Shown: piece after piece, positions 8,377 to 17,228 of the stretch
Numbering within the stretch: position 1 is the stretch's first letter
Layout of the letters: every line of letters starts with the position of its first letter
Source: Savagea serpentis
GTDB taxonomy: Bacteria; Bacillota; Bacilli; Bacillales_A; Planococcaceae
NCBI RefSeq assembly: GCF_015351395.1
Contig: NZ_JADKPV010000001.1
Location: forward strand, 744,001-808,000
Direction of reading: 5' to 3'
DNA: 64,000 bases
The notes under the pieces: model-generated
Databases searched by the model: none
Told to the model about the DNA's origin: nothing
Seen by the model: the letters and a program-made list of their open reading frames with translations, nothing else
Position numbers and translations under genes: made by a program

Positions 8377-9190
8377 GTGGAGGTACACCATACCTTGGCA
8401 TATCGTTTTCTTATTGTTCATTACGACTTTATTATTTCCGATATTGTTTGCAATCGGTTCATCTTTTCGTCCGTTAGAGGAAGCGTACAATGATGTGTTA
8501 AATTTTATTCCGTGGAATCCTACGTTGGAAAACTACCGCATCTTTTTCGGCAGTATGGATGTTATTCAGATTACATTCAATACATTTTTAATCGCATCGT
8601 GTGTCACGTTATTTAAAGTGTGCACGTCTTTTTTAGCAGCGTATGCGTTCGTCTTTTTAAAATTTAAAGGAAAAGATGTGTTGTACTTTTTATTTATCGC
8701 TACGATTTTCATTCCGTTTTCGGTGACGATGATTCCGAACTATTTAGTCATTTCGGATATCGGATTGTCTGACCATTTAGTGGGAGTGATGTTGCCTCAA
8801 TTAGCGGATGCGATCGGGATCTTTTTATTACATCAGTCGATGCGAACGATTCCGATGTCTCTGATTGAAGTCGCACGACTCGATAATTTATCTCACCGCC
8901 GCATTATGAAAGATATCGTGTTACCACTCGTCAAGCCAGCCGTGACGTCGACGAGCATTTGGTTTTTCATTTTGTCTTGGAATGAATACGTCTGGCCTGT
9001 TTTAATGTTGAAGTCGGTCGAGCAATATACGTTACCGCTCGCTTTGCAAATGTATATGAGTTCAGAAGGAGGCACGCACTTTACAGTCGCTATGGCGGTC
9101 GCTGTCGTGACGATGATCATTCCTCTTTTATTATATTTAACGTTTCAAAAATATATCATCGGTACGTTTACATCGTCCGGAATTAAATAA
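8366..9190 (+). CDS. ugpE: ABC transporter permease, UgpE/MalG type (274 aa)
   Basis: ATG 8366 overlaps the end of the upstream permease. Six membrane segments are predicted; the EAA motif reads SLIEVARLDNLSHRRIMKDI (about residues 150-170). The C-terminus YIIGTFTSSGIK is typical of MalG/UgpE proteins (usually ..G...GAVKG). It pairs with the preceding permease to form the channel of the importer. Confidence 0.9.
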   Translation: MQTKWRYTIPWHIVFLLFITTLLFPILFAIGSSFRPLEEAYNDVLNFIPWNPTLENYRIFFGSMDVIQITFNTFLIASCVTLFKVCTSFLAAYAFVFLKFKGKDVLYFLFIATIFIPFSVTMIPNYLVISDIGLSDHLVGVMLPQLADAIGIFLLHQSMRTIPMSLIEVARLDNLSHRRIMKDIVLPLVKPAVTSTSIWFFILSWNEYVWPVLMLKSVEQYTLPLALQMYMSSEGGTHFTVAMAVAVVTMIIPLLLYLTFQKYIIGTFTSSGIK

Positions 9191-9205
9191 GATGAGGTGA
9201 TGCAC

Positions 9206-10312
9206 GTGAATAAAGAAATTCGCTTTGATGAAGTGAGTAAATCATACGGAGAAACAGAAGTTGTAAAATCATTAAATTTCACGATACGAGAAGGAGAACG
9301 GCTTATTTTGCTTGGACCTTCCGGATGCGGAAAGTCTACAACATTACGGATGATTGCGGGGCTCGAACCGTTGACGACGGGGGATTTATATATGGGTGGC
9401 GAGCGTGTCAATGATGTGCCGAGCGGGCAGCGTGATATTGCGATGGTGTTTCAAAACTATGCGCTCTATCCTCATATGACCGTTTGGCAAAACATTACGT
9501 ACGGATTGCGCGTTCAACGTGTGCCGAAAGACGAAGTGAAAAAACGAGCAAATGAAGCGGTGCGCATGTTGAAATTAGAAGGATATGAAGATCGTTTGCC
9601 GAAAGATTTATCAGGCGGACAACGGCAACGTGTCGCATTAGCTCGAGCGATCGTCAGGCAAAGCCAATATTTTTTACTCGATGAACCTTTGTCGAATTTG
9701 GACGCTAAGTTGCGGGCGACCGCGAGAAAGGAGCTCGTCAATATTCATGAAGCGTATCGTCAAACGTTCGTCTACGTTACGCACGATCAAGTGGAAGCGA
9801 TGACGGTAGGGGAACGAATTGCCCTTATGTATGAAGGAGAATTGCAAATGTTAGATACACCAGAACGAGTGTATCATCAGCCGCGTAACATCTTTACCGC
9901 TACGTTTATCGGGTCGCCTCCGATGAATGTCATCGACGTGAGCATTATTGACGACGTCATCCAAGTAGAAAAGCAACGAATCCCCCTTCCGTTAGCGTGG
10001 CGACGTCATTTGGCGGGAATATCTCAAAAGCGACTCACTTTCGGCGTGCGTCCGGAACATCTTTCGATTGATAAAGAACAGAAGGAACATGCGTTATGTG
10101 GCACGGTGAAATATGTGGAAAATCACGGTGATACATACGCGGTTTATATCGACATTGCGGGTGTGGAATGGATCGCTTTACATGAGTACCGAAATTGGAC
10201 GCAAGGTGAGACGGTTTATTTAACGACGGAATCAAAACGAATGCACTTTTTTGACCGAGAGACGACATTATCACTCGGTTACCCTATACATTTTTTAGAG
10301 GAGGAACAATAA
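9206..10312 (+). CDS. ugpC: ABC transporter ATP-binding protein, UgpC/MsmX type (368 aa)
   Basis: GTG 9206 is best placed after GAGGTGA; a start at 9197/9200 would overlap that site. Walker A is GPSGCGKST (about residue 38), the Q-loop lies in MVFQNYALYPHM, the signature is LSGGQRQR, Walker B is QYFLLDEPLSNLDA, and the switch histidine is in VTHDQVEAM. Residues from about 235 form the C-terminal OB/TOBE regulatory domain of carbohydrate-uptake ATPases. It energises the importer encoded just upstream. Confidence 0.92.
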   Translation: MNKEIRFDEVSKSYGETEVVKSLNFTIREGERLILLGPSGCGKSTTLRMIAGLEPLTTGDLYMGGERVNDVPSGQRDIAMVFQNYALYPHMTVWQNITYGLRVQRVPKDEVKKRANEAVRMLKLEGYEDRLPKDLSGGQRQRVALARAIVRQSQYFLLDEPLSNLDAKLRATARKELVNIHEAYRQTFVYVTHDQVEAMTVGERIALMYEGELQMLDTPERVYHQPRNIFTATFIGSPPMNVIDVSIIDDVIQVEKQRIPLPLAWRRHLAGISQKRLTFGVRPEHLSIDKEQKEHALCGTVKYVENHGDTYAVYIDIAGVEWIALHEYRNWTQGETVYLTTESKRMHFFDRETTLSLGYPIHFLEEEQ

Positions 10313-11109
10313 TGACAATTGCTTATTCACAACTCATTACATTATCGCAGCCAATTGAAGCGAGTATTCAAGCATTAATAGAGGCAGGTGCCGAATCGAT
10401 TGAGCTCATGATCGACGGCCCAGAATGGGAAAATATAAAAGAAGAATGGGAGTCGCTCATTCAACAATTGCGCGCTTTCGATGTGGCATATTCCGTTCAC
10501 CCTCCTGCATGGGATATTAATATGACGAGTGAGAACCGAGAGACGCGCAAGACAGCGATTCGTGAGTATGAAAGGTCAATTCGTTTCGCTCATGCGATTG
10601 GCGCAGAACACGTCGTCATTCATCCTGGCTTTACATTTTCTCCTGTTTTTTCGAAAGAAGTGGCGAAGGAGCGTGCGAAAGAAGGAATAGAGCAACTATG
10701 TGAAGTAGCACGACCTCTCGGTATTACGCTAGGCATTGAAAACGTCGGCTATCACGGTTCTTCTTTATTTACACAAGCGGAGTATGTGCAATTTGTAAAA
10801 ACACTCGATCCATGCGCTTCTTACTTAATCGATACGGGACATGCGCATTTAAATGATTGGGATATTCCAGCTCTCCTTAGTGAAACGTCAGATCGACTCG
10901 TTGCGTTACACGTACACGATAATGACCAAACAGGAGACGATCATTGGCGTATCGGGCACGGTACGATTCCTTGGGAAGCAATATGGGACGAGCTCGTTCA
11001 GTTAAACAATGACAGCACCGTCATTTTAGAATATGCGCCCGGCACACCGCTTCATGCTTTGAAAGAAGATGAACAACGTTGGCGATCAGCCTTAAATGAA
11101 CGTCAATAA
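10312..11109 (+). CDS. Sugar phosphate isomerase/epimerase-like TIM-barrel protein (265 aa)
   Basis: ATG 10312 shares one base with the ugpC stop (TAATG), so it belongs to the importer operon; AGAGGAGGAACA precedes it. The protein has the xylose-isomerase-like TIM-barrel pattern with metal ligands in IENVGYHGSS (Glu), YLIDTGHAHL (Asp, His), ALHVHDND (His) and VILEYAPG (Glu). These enzymes isomerise or epimerise sugars or cleave inositol-type substrates. In this setting the substrate is probably the imported compound or a product derived from it. The exact reaction is unknown. Confidence 0.8.
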   Translation: MTIAYSQLITLSQPIEASIQALIEAGAESIELMIDGPEWENIKEEWESLIQQLRAFDVAYSVHPPAWDINMTSENRETRKTAIREYERSIRFAHAIGAEHVVIHPGFTFSPVFSKEVAKERAKEGIEQLCEVARPLGITLGIENVGYHGSSLFTQAEYVQFVKTLDPCASYLIDTGHAHLNDWDIPALLSETSDRLVALHVHDNDQTGDDHWRIGHGTIPWEAIWDELVQLNNDSTVILEYAPGTPLHALKEDEQRWRSALNERQ

Positions 11110-11118
11110 GGAGGGCGT

Positions 11119-11898
11119 ATGACGACATTCGATCAATTTGATGCCTATTGTTTCGATTTAGACGGTACAATATATGTTGGGGATCGATTATTGCCAGGCG
11201 TAAAGGAAGTGATTGAGACGTTGCGAGCACACGATAAGCGAGTACTGTTTATAACGAATGCCCCGACAAAAACGAGGAAGCATTGTCAACTCGTCCTCGC
11301 TCAATTTGGGATAGAAGCGCCGCTTTGCGATATTATGACCGCTTCTTATGTCGCTGCTTGCTATTTTCGGGAGATTGAACCAGAAGGGCGTGTATTTCTC
11401 GTCGGAGAAGCACCGTTACGAGAAGAGTGCGAAGCGCAAAACGTCTCGCTCACAACGAATCCGAAAGAAGCGACACATGTTCTCGTCGGATTAGATCGTA
11501 AGTTCACCTATACCACTTTAAACGAAGCGATGGAAGCGGTAAGAGGTGGCGCTCATTTAGTCGCAACGAATCCTGACGTCGCTTGTCCTGTCGAGACAGG
11601 GTTTATCGCCGATACGTATGCGCTCGCGAGTGCAATCGCAACGGCGAGTGAAGTAGAAGTGGCACAAGTAGTCGGAAAACCTTCATCTTATTATGTGACC
11701 CATCTATGTGCAATGTTAGGTGAAAACAGTCGAGCCATCATTATCGGCGATCGTTTAGAAACTGATATTGCGATGGGATTGCAACACGATATTCCGACTT
11801 GTCTCGTCTTAACAGGAGCTTCTCAACGTCAAGATATCATTCGAACGAATATTCAACCGACTTATATCATTGAAACGATGCATCAATTATTAACATAA
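11119..11898 (+). CDS. HAD-superfamily class IIA phosphatase, NagD/AraL-like (259 aa)
   Basis: ATG 11119 follows AAGGAGGGCGT. Motif I is FDLDGTIYVGD (nucleophile and acid-base Asp), motif II is ITNAPTK, motif III Lys is in VVGKPSSYY, and motif IV is IIGDRLETDIAMG. The large C2a cap between motifs II and III fits the NagD/AraL/glycerol-phosphate phosphatase family. Downstream of a Ugp-like importer it may act on a glycerol or sugar phosphate. The gene ends the six-gene operon; a hairpin follows. Confidence 0.85.
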   Translation: MTTFDQFDAYCFDLDGTIYVGDRLLPGVKEVIETLRAHDKRVLFITNAPTKTRKHCQLVLAQFGIEAPLCDIMTASYVAACYFREIEPEGRVFLVGEAPLREECEAQNVSLTTNPKEATHVLVGLDRKFTYTTLNEAMEAVRGGAHLVATNPDVACPVETGFIADTYALASAIATASEVEVAQVVGKPSSYYVTHLCAMLGENSRAIIIGDRLETDIAMGLQHDIPTCLVLTGASQRQDIIRTNIQPTYIIETMHQLLT

Positions 11899-11913
11899 AC
11901 TTAACCTTTTATT

Positions 11914-11950
11914 AACCGTTTAGCCCTTGTTGCTAAACGGTTCTTTCATG
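11914..11950 (+). terminator. Terminator-like hairpin between the HAD gene and glpP
   Basis: AACCGTTTAGC pairs perfectly with GCTAAACGGTT around a 7-nt loop, followed by CTTTC, a weak T-tract. It could partly terminate the ugp operon or act in the glpP leader. Confidence 0.55.
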
Positions 11951-11990
11951 CACACTGAAAGAATAGAAGAGAACAAATAGGAGGAAAACA

Positions 11991-12629
11991 ATGAGTGAAT
12001 TGAAATTACATCGTCATTTTATGGAGCGTTTACAGCAACATCGCCTCGTCGCTGCCGTAAAATCCCCGAAGCAACTAGAACGAGTCGTGCAAGAAAAAGA
12101 GCGAGTCAGTGCTGTCCTTTTGATGACTGGAAATGTGTTGACACTTGAACAATATGTTCGTTTCATTCAATCTCACGGATTGCCCGTCATCGTCCATGTC
12201 GAAAAAATAGGAGGATTGCATATGGACCGCGATGGGATTGAATTTATGAAGCGCTATGTGAAACCATTCGGCATCGTCACAACACGTACAGGAACAATTA
12301 AAAAAGCGAAAGCAGCGGGCTTATTTGTCATTCAACGTGTGTTTTTAATCGATACTGAAGTGTACGAACACCTCATGGACGACTTGCCTACTTTACAAGC
12401 AGATGCCGTAGAAATTATGCCTTGCCGGGCGCCTGATTTTGTAAAGCGCATCGCATCTGAAGCGAATAAACCGATTTTAACCGGTGGATTATTACATACT
12501 GTCACGCAAGCTTATGAAGCGTTAAATGCTGGTGCAACGGCGGTTACAACATCCAATGTGGAAATGTGGACGCACGATTTTTCTTTGCCTCATCCACTAG
12601 AACGAGAAAACCCTTCGATTGTAATTTGA
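11991..12629 (+). CDS. glpP: Glycerol-3-phosphate-responsive antiterminator GlpP (212 aa)
   Basis: ATG 11991 follows AATAGGAGGAAAACA. The sequence carries GlpP family features: RLVAAVKSPKQLE at the N-terminus, VIVHVEKIGGL, PFGIVTTRTGTIKKAKAAG, the phosphate-binding end KPILTGGLLHT and ATAVTTSNVEMW. Length is somewhat above the usual 190 or so. In Bacillus subtilis GlpP binds glycerol-3-phosphate and then leader RNA of the glp genes to prevent termination. Next to a Ugp-type importer with a leader hairpin it probably controls that operon. No glpF/glpK/glpD is present in the window. Confidence 0.93.
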   Translation: MSELKLHRHFMERLQQHRLVAAVKSPKQLERVVQEKERVSAVLLMTGNVLTLEQYVRFIQSHGLPVIVHVEKIGGLHMDRDGIEFMKRYVKPFGIVTTRTGTIKKAKAAGLFVIQRVFLIDTEVYEHLMDDLPTLQADAVEIMPCRAPDFVKRIASEANKPILTGGLLHTVTQAYEALNAGATAVTTSNVEMWTHDFSLPHPLERENPSIVI

Positions 12630-12782
12630 AAATTCATTTTTTGTATTACATAAATTTACTTTGAACAATGAGCGTCCTTGCATTTAAAAATGCGAGATTC
12701 AAAAATCGAGCGACAAATTCGTCAAACTTTCATCGAGATGTGTAATACTAGTGAAAAAATGATGAAGTGAGGACGAAAAATA

Positions 12783-13304
12783 GTGTGGAAAAAATATAGC
12801 TGGATATTTATAATGATGCTGTTTTTAGTAGGTTGTTCACCGGAAGCGCAACATGAATCATGGACTCCCGAACAGTTTAAAAATGTTGTTCAAGCTTATG
12901 GAGATCGAGAATTAGCGAGCGAGGCAGCGTCCATTACAGGTGAAGCGTTATGGATTACAGAAGAGGGGGAGCAACTGGAAATCCCGATTCCGACGGATGA
13001 ATTTTTCGTCTCGATTGCTCCTTATCGTACTGTCACACACGATTGTGAAATTCATAGCTTAACGGGTTGTCAAGGAGAGCTCGTTCATGAAACATTTACG
13101 GTAACCGTTATAGATGAAAAAGGGGACATTGTGAATCAAGACAATTACAGTACTGGCGTAAATGGTTTTATCGATTTATGGCTACCGCGTGATCAAACAT
13201 TACAGGTTTTCATTGAATCTGGAGAAGAACGAGTAGAAGCGGAGTTGACGACGTATTCGGACAGCCCGACGTGCATCACGACGATGCAGTTACAAAAATC
13301 TTAA
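12783..13304 (+). CDS. cueP: CueP family metal-binding lipoprotein (173 aa)
   Basis: GTG 12783 starts a lipoprotein signal ending in FLVGC (Cys about 18). The body matches CueP: EFFVSIAPYRTVTHDCEIHSLTGCQGEL region with two Cys, GFIDLWLPRD near residue 132, and CITTMQLQ at the end with a third Cys. In Salmonella CueP is a periplasmic copper-binding protein that delivers copper to superoxide dismutase. In this Gram-positive setting it would be displayed on the outer face of the membrane. No copper pump or regulator is adjacent, so its role here is by homology only. Confidence 0.85.
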   Translation: MWKKYSWIFIMMLFLVGCSPEAQHESWTPEQFKNVVQAYGDRELASEAASITGEALWITEEGEQLEIPIPTDEFFVSIAPYRTVTHDCEIHSLTGCQGELVHETFTVTVIDEKGDIVNQDNYSTGVNGFIDLWLPRDQTLQVFIESGEERVEAELTTYSDSPTCITTMQLQKS

Positions 13305-13346
13305 AAATAGGCAGGACATCAAAGTGTATGATGTCTTGCCTATTTT
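13304..13346. terminator. Bidirectional terminator between convergent genes
   Basis: AAAATAGGCAGGACATCA pairs with TGATGTCTTGCCTATTTT (one mismatch) and is A- or T-rich on each side. It lies between the cueP stop and the convergent DUF418 gene. Confidence 0.8.
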
Positions 13347-14511
13347 AGTTTTGTGAAATGGTTGGGGAAGGTTGTTTCGGATAGGCGAGCGATTCGATTT
13401 TTTTCCAGACGAGTTCAATAGGACCGCGTGAGAAGAAACGGAGCCAAATCGTTGAAAAGATCATAAGGAATGTAACGATTCCGAACCATGCGACGACCGT
13501 ATGCCAATCTTTTGCGAGCGGCGCCAGGCCGAATCCCCAGTTGTAAAATAAAATCGAGCTGATGATATTTTGTCCAATGTAACAAGTGAGCGCCATTTTG
13601 CCGATATTTTCAAACCCTCGTTGTATGTGAGGCGCAATCGATGTGCGTGCCCAGTAGACGACGACACTTAAGTAAAAACAAGAGACGATCGGTGCGATGA
13701 TGTAGCGTTCATAAGAGACGAGTGCATCGCTCCAATACGTTGCGATTAATAGCGGAATGCCTAGAGTCCCGCTAAGTAGAAGCAAACGTTTTTGTAAGCG
13801 ACGCGCACGCTCATCAAAGCCGACCCAGCCACTCTGTACGAGCAAAGCGCCGAATAAAAAGAGCGCTAAGTTCATCGGAATGATCATGACCGCTTCTCCG
13901 CGCATCATCCAAAAGTTGGCGAGGCGATCTTTCACTTGTTCGGAGTAGGTGGTGTGGTCACTTTCGAACATAACGTACCCTTCCGCGATCGCATCTTCCA
14001 TTCGAATTTGTTCATTCATTTCTTCGCGTGTCAACGTGCGTTCGATGAAGTCATGATCCTCCATATCGTAAGGAACGGACGGGAAGTTCGTCCACCCGAA
14101 TTGGTTCGATAGGTGAAGGCTTAATGATAAAATCGCTACGGTAATGATCACTTTTTTCGGTCGCGTAATGATGAAAGAAGCGAGTATTCCAACGAAGGCA
14201 TAACTCATGAGCACGTCAAATTCAAAGACGAAAATGTAATGAAGCAACCCGTCGAGAAATAAAATAACCATCGCCCAAATGTAAATGCGATACCAAGGAA
14301 GGCCTCGCTTTTGTAAATGGTCATGTTTTAACTGCATGCCAATCCCGAACATGATCGTTAATAATCCGAGAAATTTTCCGTTCGTTAATGTGCTAGAGAG
14401 CAAGGAGAGAAAACTCGCTTCCATCGACATTGTAAAAATCCAAATATTCGTGCCGAGGGTGCCTGCAATGGCAACGCCTCTTGCGATATCTAATGCGCGA
14501 AATCGTTTCAT
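13345..14511 (-). CDS. DUF418 family polytopic membrane protein (388 aa)
   Basis: ATG 14511 lies after AAGGAACTTTTG. The N-terminus KRFRALDIARGVAIAGTLGTNIW is the typical DUF418/YeiB start, and about ten hydrophobic segments follow. The C-terminal DUF418 domain (from about residue 220) includes NIGKMALTCYIGQNI and ends GPIELVWKKI. Members are related to the acyltransferase-3/OpgC-type membrane proteins; no function is firmly known. It lies downstream of the two-component genes on the same strand (13 bp gap from the kinase stop), so it may be part of that operon. Confidence 0.8.
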   Translation of the reverse strand: MKRFRALDIARGVAIAGTLGTNIWIFTMSMEASFLSLLSSTLTNGKFLGLLTIMFGIGMQLKHDHLQKRGLPWYRIYIWAMVILFLDGLLHYIFVFEFDVLMSYAFVGILASFIITRPKKVIITVAILSLSLHLSNQFGWTNFPSVPYDMEDHDFIERTLTREEMNEQIRMEDAIAEGYVMFESDHTTYSEQVKDRLANFWMMRGEAVMIIPMNLALFLFGALLVQSGWVGFDERARRLQKRLLLLSGTLGIPLLIATYWSDALVSYERYIIAPIVSCFYLSVVVYWARTSIAPHIQRGFENIGKMALTCYIGQNIISSILFYNWGFGLAPLAKDWHTVVAWFGIVTFLMIFSTIWLRFFSRGPIELVWKKIESLAYPKQPSPTISQN

Positions 14512-14527
14512 CAAAAGTTCCTTCTTT

Positions 14528-15739
14528 CTAATCGTTTCGTGGGAACGTCATTAAAAAGAGAGCGCCTGTTGTATATTTTGTCTCGGGCGGAATGAGACGG
14601 ATCGTCCCTTGATGTAGCGTGACGATGTCTTTCGCTAAGGCGAGTCCAATTCCAGTATGTCCGCCACTCCCTTTGAAGAAGCGATCAAATACATAAGGGG
14701 CATCTTGTTCCGCCACACCCGGTCCGTCGTCTTGAATGGCGATATACCAATGAGAAGCATCCCATTTAAGCACGATTGTGACAGTGTTGTTCGCGTAGTG
14801 AACGGCATTCATTAAGACGTTGGAGAAAGCTTTCGTCAGTTGCGCTTCATTGCCGTAAAAGAGAGGTAAAGCATCCGGAATGTGAAGTTGCCAAACGAGG
14901 TGACGTTGTTTGGCGACAGGGTCCATCGTTCGGACGCAGTCGTAAATCATTTCATCCCATTCCACTGCTTCTTTCTGTTCGTGTAACTGGCCGCTTTCCA
15001 TTTTAGAAAGGAAGAGCAATTCTTCGACGAGTTGTTCCATTTTTTGACTTTCATTTAAAATGACATCTACCGCTTGTTCAGTCGGAATAATCTCCGTTTG
15101 AATCCCTTCCGCATATCCTTGAATCGACATGATCGGTGTTTTTAATTCATGGGACATATTTTGAAAAAACTGTTGCATTTTTTCTTCTGTATTTTCGATA
15201 TGTTTGCCGAGACGGAATCCGTAAAAACTCGCAATAAACGTACAAAGGAGTAAGACGATAATAAATAAAACATTCATCGTTTTCGCAAAAGCGGTTAAAG
15301 GGGTGACATTCACGTACAAAACCATCGATTGTTCGAGCACATCCGCCTCTGTATGAAGCGGTAACCAAATGTAATAAATGTGCTCATCTTGAATCGTTTC
15401 CGACAAAATCACTTGTTTTGGAGGAGTAGTTCGGTTAATGAACGTAATCATCCGTTTCTCCTGATCGGTCATGTACGGATACGTCGATGTCCCTTCCTCT
15501 GTTAAAAAGAGCATATTCACTTGCATCGACGTATTCGTATCGAATGAGATAATCATCGATTCATGATCGACTTCATGATCTAACTGGAACGCTTGTTGTT
15601 CTCCTTGGAGCGCTTGTTTTGCTTCGTTTTCGATGTAGCGGTTCATCATGTAATTAAAGATGAGCATAATGCAAATAATGGATAAGACGATGCTTAAAGT
15701 GACGAAGAGCACGATGCGTTTTTTCGCGCGTCCTTTCAT
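14528..15739 (-). CDS. Sensor histidine kinase (403 aa)
   Basis: ATG 15739 follows the response-regulator stop by one base. There are two membrane segments (about 8-30 and 150-172) flanking an extracellular sensor region. The HisKA motif is MSHELKTPIMSIQGY (phosphorylated His), and the ATPase domain shows N-box NVLMNAVHYANN, G1 IQDDGPGV and G2 GGHTGIGLALAKD. It autophosphorylates and passes phosphate to the regulator encoded just upstream. The signal is unknown; the sensor domain has no recognisable fold name. Confidence 0.92.
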   Translation of the reverse strand: MKGRAKKRIVLFVTLSIVLSIICIMLIFNYMMNRYIENEAKQALQGEQQAFQLDHEVDHESMIISFDTNTSMQVNMLFLTEEGTSTYPYMTDQEKRMITFINRTTPPKQVILSETIQDEHIYYIWLPLHTEADVLEQSMVLYVNVTPLTAFAKTMNVLFIIVLLLCTFIASFYGFRLGKHIENTEEKMQQFFQNMSHELKTPIMSIQGYAEGIQTEIIPTEQAVDVILNESQKMEQLVEELLFLSKMESGQLHEQKEAVEWDEMIYDCVRTMDPVAKQRHLVWQLHIPDALPLFYGNEAQLTKAFSNVLMNAVHYANNTVTIVLKWDASHWYIAIQDDGPGVAEQDAPYVFDRFFKGSGGHTGIGLALAKDIVTLHQGTIRLIPPETKYTTGALFLMTFPRND

Positions 15740-15740
15740 C

Positions 15741-16436
15741 TTAATTTTCCTCCCGTAAGATGAGTTGATACCCGTATCCCCAAACCGATTGAATCGTCAC
15801 ATCGAGCGGGTGGGCGAGCATTTTTTTACGAATGCGTCGAATCGTTTCGTCGGTGACGCGAGTTTCGACTTCGGTATCAAATCCCCAAATGTCATTGAGT
15901 AACTCATCGCGGTGAATCGCTTTTTTCGGGCGTTGCATAAAATAAATGAGTACACTGCGTTCGGTTGCTGTTAGGGGCATCGGTTGATCGCCTGCATAAA
16001 TCGTCTGCTCATCTTCAACGTAACGCAAATGACCAAATTGTAAAGAAGCGGGCGTTTGTCGTTCACTTTTCGCCATTTCGACACGACGGAGTAAAGCTTT
16101 GACGCGCATCATGAGCACAGTCGGTCGGAACGGCTTCGTTAAATAATCGTCACTGCCGAGTGTAATGCCTTGTACATAGTCGAGCTCACTATCTTTAGCA
16201 GTTAATATAATGATCGGCACGGTCGACCGTTCGCGAATCGTTTTACAAATCGTCAACCCGTCCATACCCGGCATCATAATATCTAAAATGAGCAAGTCCG
16301 CATGGTGGTGATCAAAAGCTTCCAATAAAGCATCACCCGTTTCATAAGCGAACACGTCATAACCTGCAGCGCTTAAAAATGAAACGAGTAACTCTCGAAT
16401 CGCCTCATCATCTTCTGCAATAAAAATCGTTTCCAC
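15741..16436 (-). CDS. OmpR/PhoB-family response regulator (231 aa)
   Basis: GTG 16436 follows AAGGAGGGCTTTGA. The receiver domain has the acidic pocket EDDEA, the phosphoacceptor Asp in LLILDIMMPGMDG, Thr in IILTAKDSE and the switch Lys in YLTKPF. The C-terminal winged helix (from about 130) ends in TIQSVWGYGYQLI, the usual PhoB-type wing. It is the partner of the downstream kinase. The divergent secreted-protein gene at 16623 and the DUF418 gene are the natural nearby targets, but this is inferred from position only. Confidence 0.93.
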   Translation of the reverse strand: METIFIAEDDEAIRELLVSFLSAAGYDVFAYETGDALLEAFDHHHADLLILDIMMPGMDGLTICKTIRERSTVPIIILTAKDSELDYVQGITLGSDDYLTKPFRPTVLMMRVKALLRRVEMAKSERQTPASLQFGHLRYVEDEQTIYAGDQPMPLTATERSVLIYFMQRPKKAIHRDELLNDIWGFDTEVETRVTDETIRRIRKKMLAHPLDVTIQSVWGYGYQLILREEN

Positions 16437-16622
16437 TCAAAGCCCTCCTTCCTAATTTGATAGTAAAGACGTTCCCACGAGGAATATAGTTCTACTTGTA
16501 GTATAAAGAGCATGTCACTTTAAATCCCCACAGCGAAGTCACGATTATGTCAACGAAATGTCACAGAGCGGGAACTTCTTTTGGCATAAAGCGTAGAATA
16601 TAAAGAAAAGGGGGGAATTTGT

Positions 16623-17048
16623 ATGAAAAAATGGATCATTCCATTGTTTATATTGGGGACGATGTTTAGCGTACTATTTATTCAAAATCAATTTTCGGTT
16701 GAAGCAACCATCAAAAAAGATGAATTACGTGTCCATCGTTATTACACGTTATTGCAAGAGGAAAAGTGGAAAGAAGCGCTTGAGCTCGTGCACGTTGACT
16801 CGAAAGACGCATCCATCGATAAAAAAGTAGAAGCATTGCAAACATCACCCGCTTCATTCACGCGCTATGCGATCCAACAAGTTGAGCATCTAGACGGGGC
16901 ACATTACTATTTCATCGTACATGTGACGAAAGAAGAGGATGGCATTCAAAACATTTACGAAGACCGGGTATTTGTAGATGAGAAAACGAAAAAACTATCG
17001 ATCACCTCGACAGACCCAAACATCGCGCTTCGGAGTGGCGAAATGTAA
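16623..17048 (+). CDS. Secreted or membrane-anchored hypothetical protein (141 aa)
   Basis: ATG 16623 follows AAAGGGGGGAATTTGT. The N-terminus KKWIIPLFILGTMFSVLFI is a signal peptide or anchor without a lipobox. The extracellular part (residues 28-141) has a helix KDELRVHRYYTLLQEEKWKEALELV and then a beta-sheet, the shape of small NTF2-like/DUF4878 domains. It is divergent from the two-component operon with a 186-bp shared upstream region and could be controlled by it. The family assignment is tentative. Confidence 0.65.
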   Translation: MKKWIIPLFILGTMFSVLFIQNQFSVEATIKKDELRVHRYYTLLQEEKWKEALELVHVDSKDASIDKKVEALQTSPASFTRYAIQQVEHLDGAHYYFIVHVTKEEDGIQNIYEDRVFVDEKTKKLSITSTDPNIALRSGEM

Positions 17049-17051
17049 AGA

Positions 17052-17228
17052 GAAATCGTATCATTTTGCACGCGCGAACGTGAAGTGCCCACGAAAACCA
17101 TAGGACCTTCGCAAAGAAAATCACACCTTTTATGAAGTTTTAGTGAAGTTCCAAACGTCACTTGCAAGAAAAAGGGAAATGAGGCACAATATGTAGTAAT
17201 AGAGAGGCAAACAAAACAACCTCTCGCA
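17052..17228 (+). promoter_or_regulatory. Probable CRISPR leader
   Basis: The AT-rich stretch before the first intact repeat contains a promoter-like pair, TTGCAA near 17162 and ACAATAT about 17 bases later. The degenerate repeat lies at the other end of the array, so this side should be the leader end where new spacers are added and crRNA transcription starts. Confidence 0.5.
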
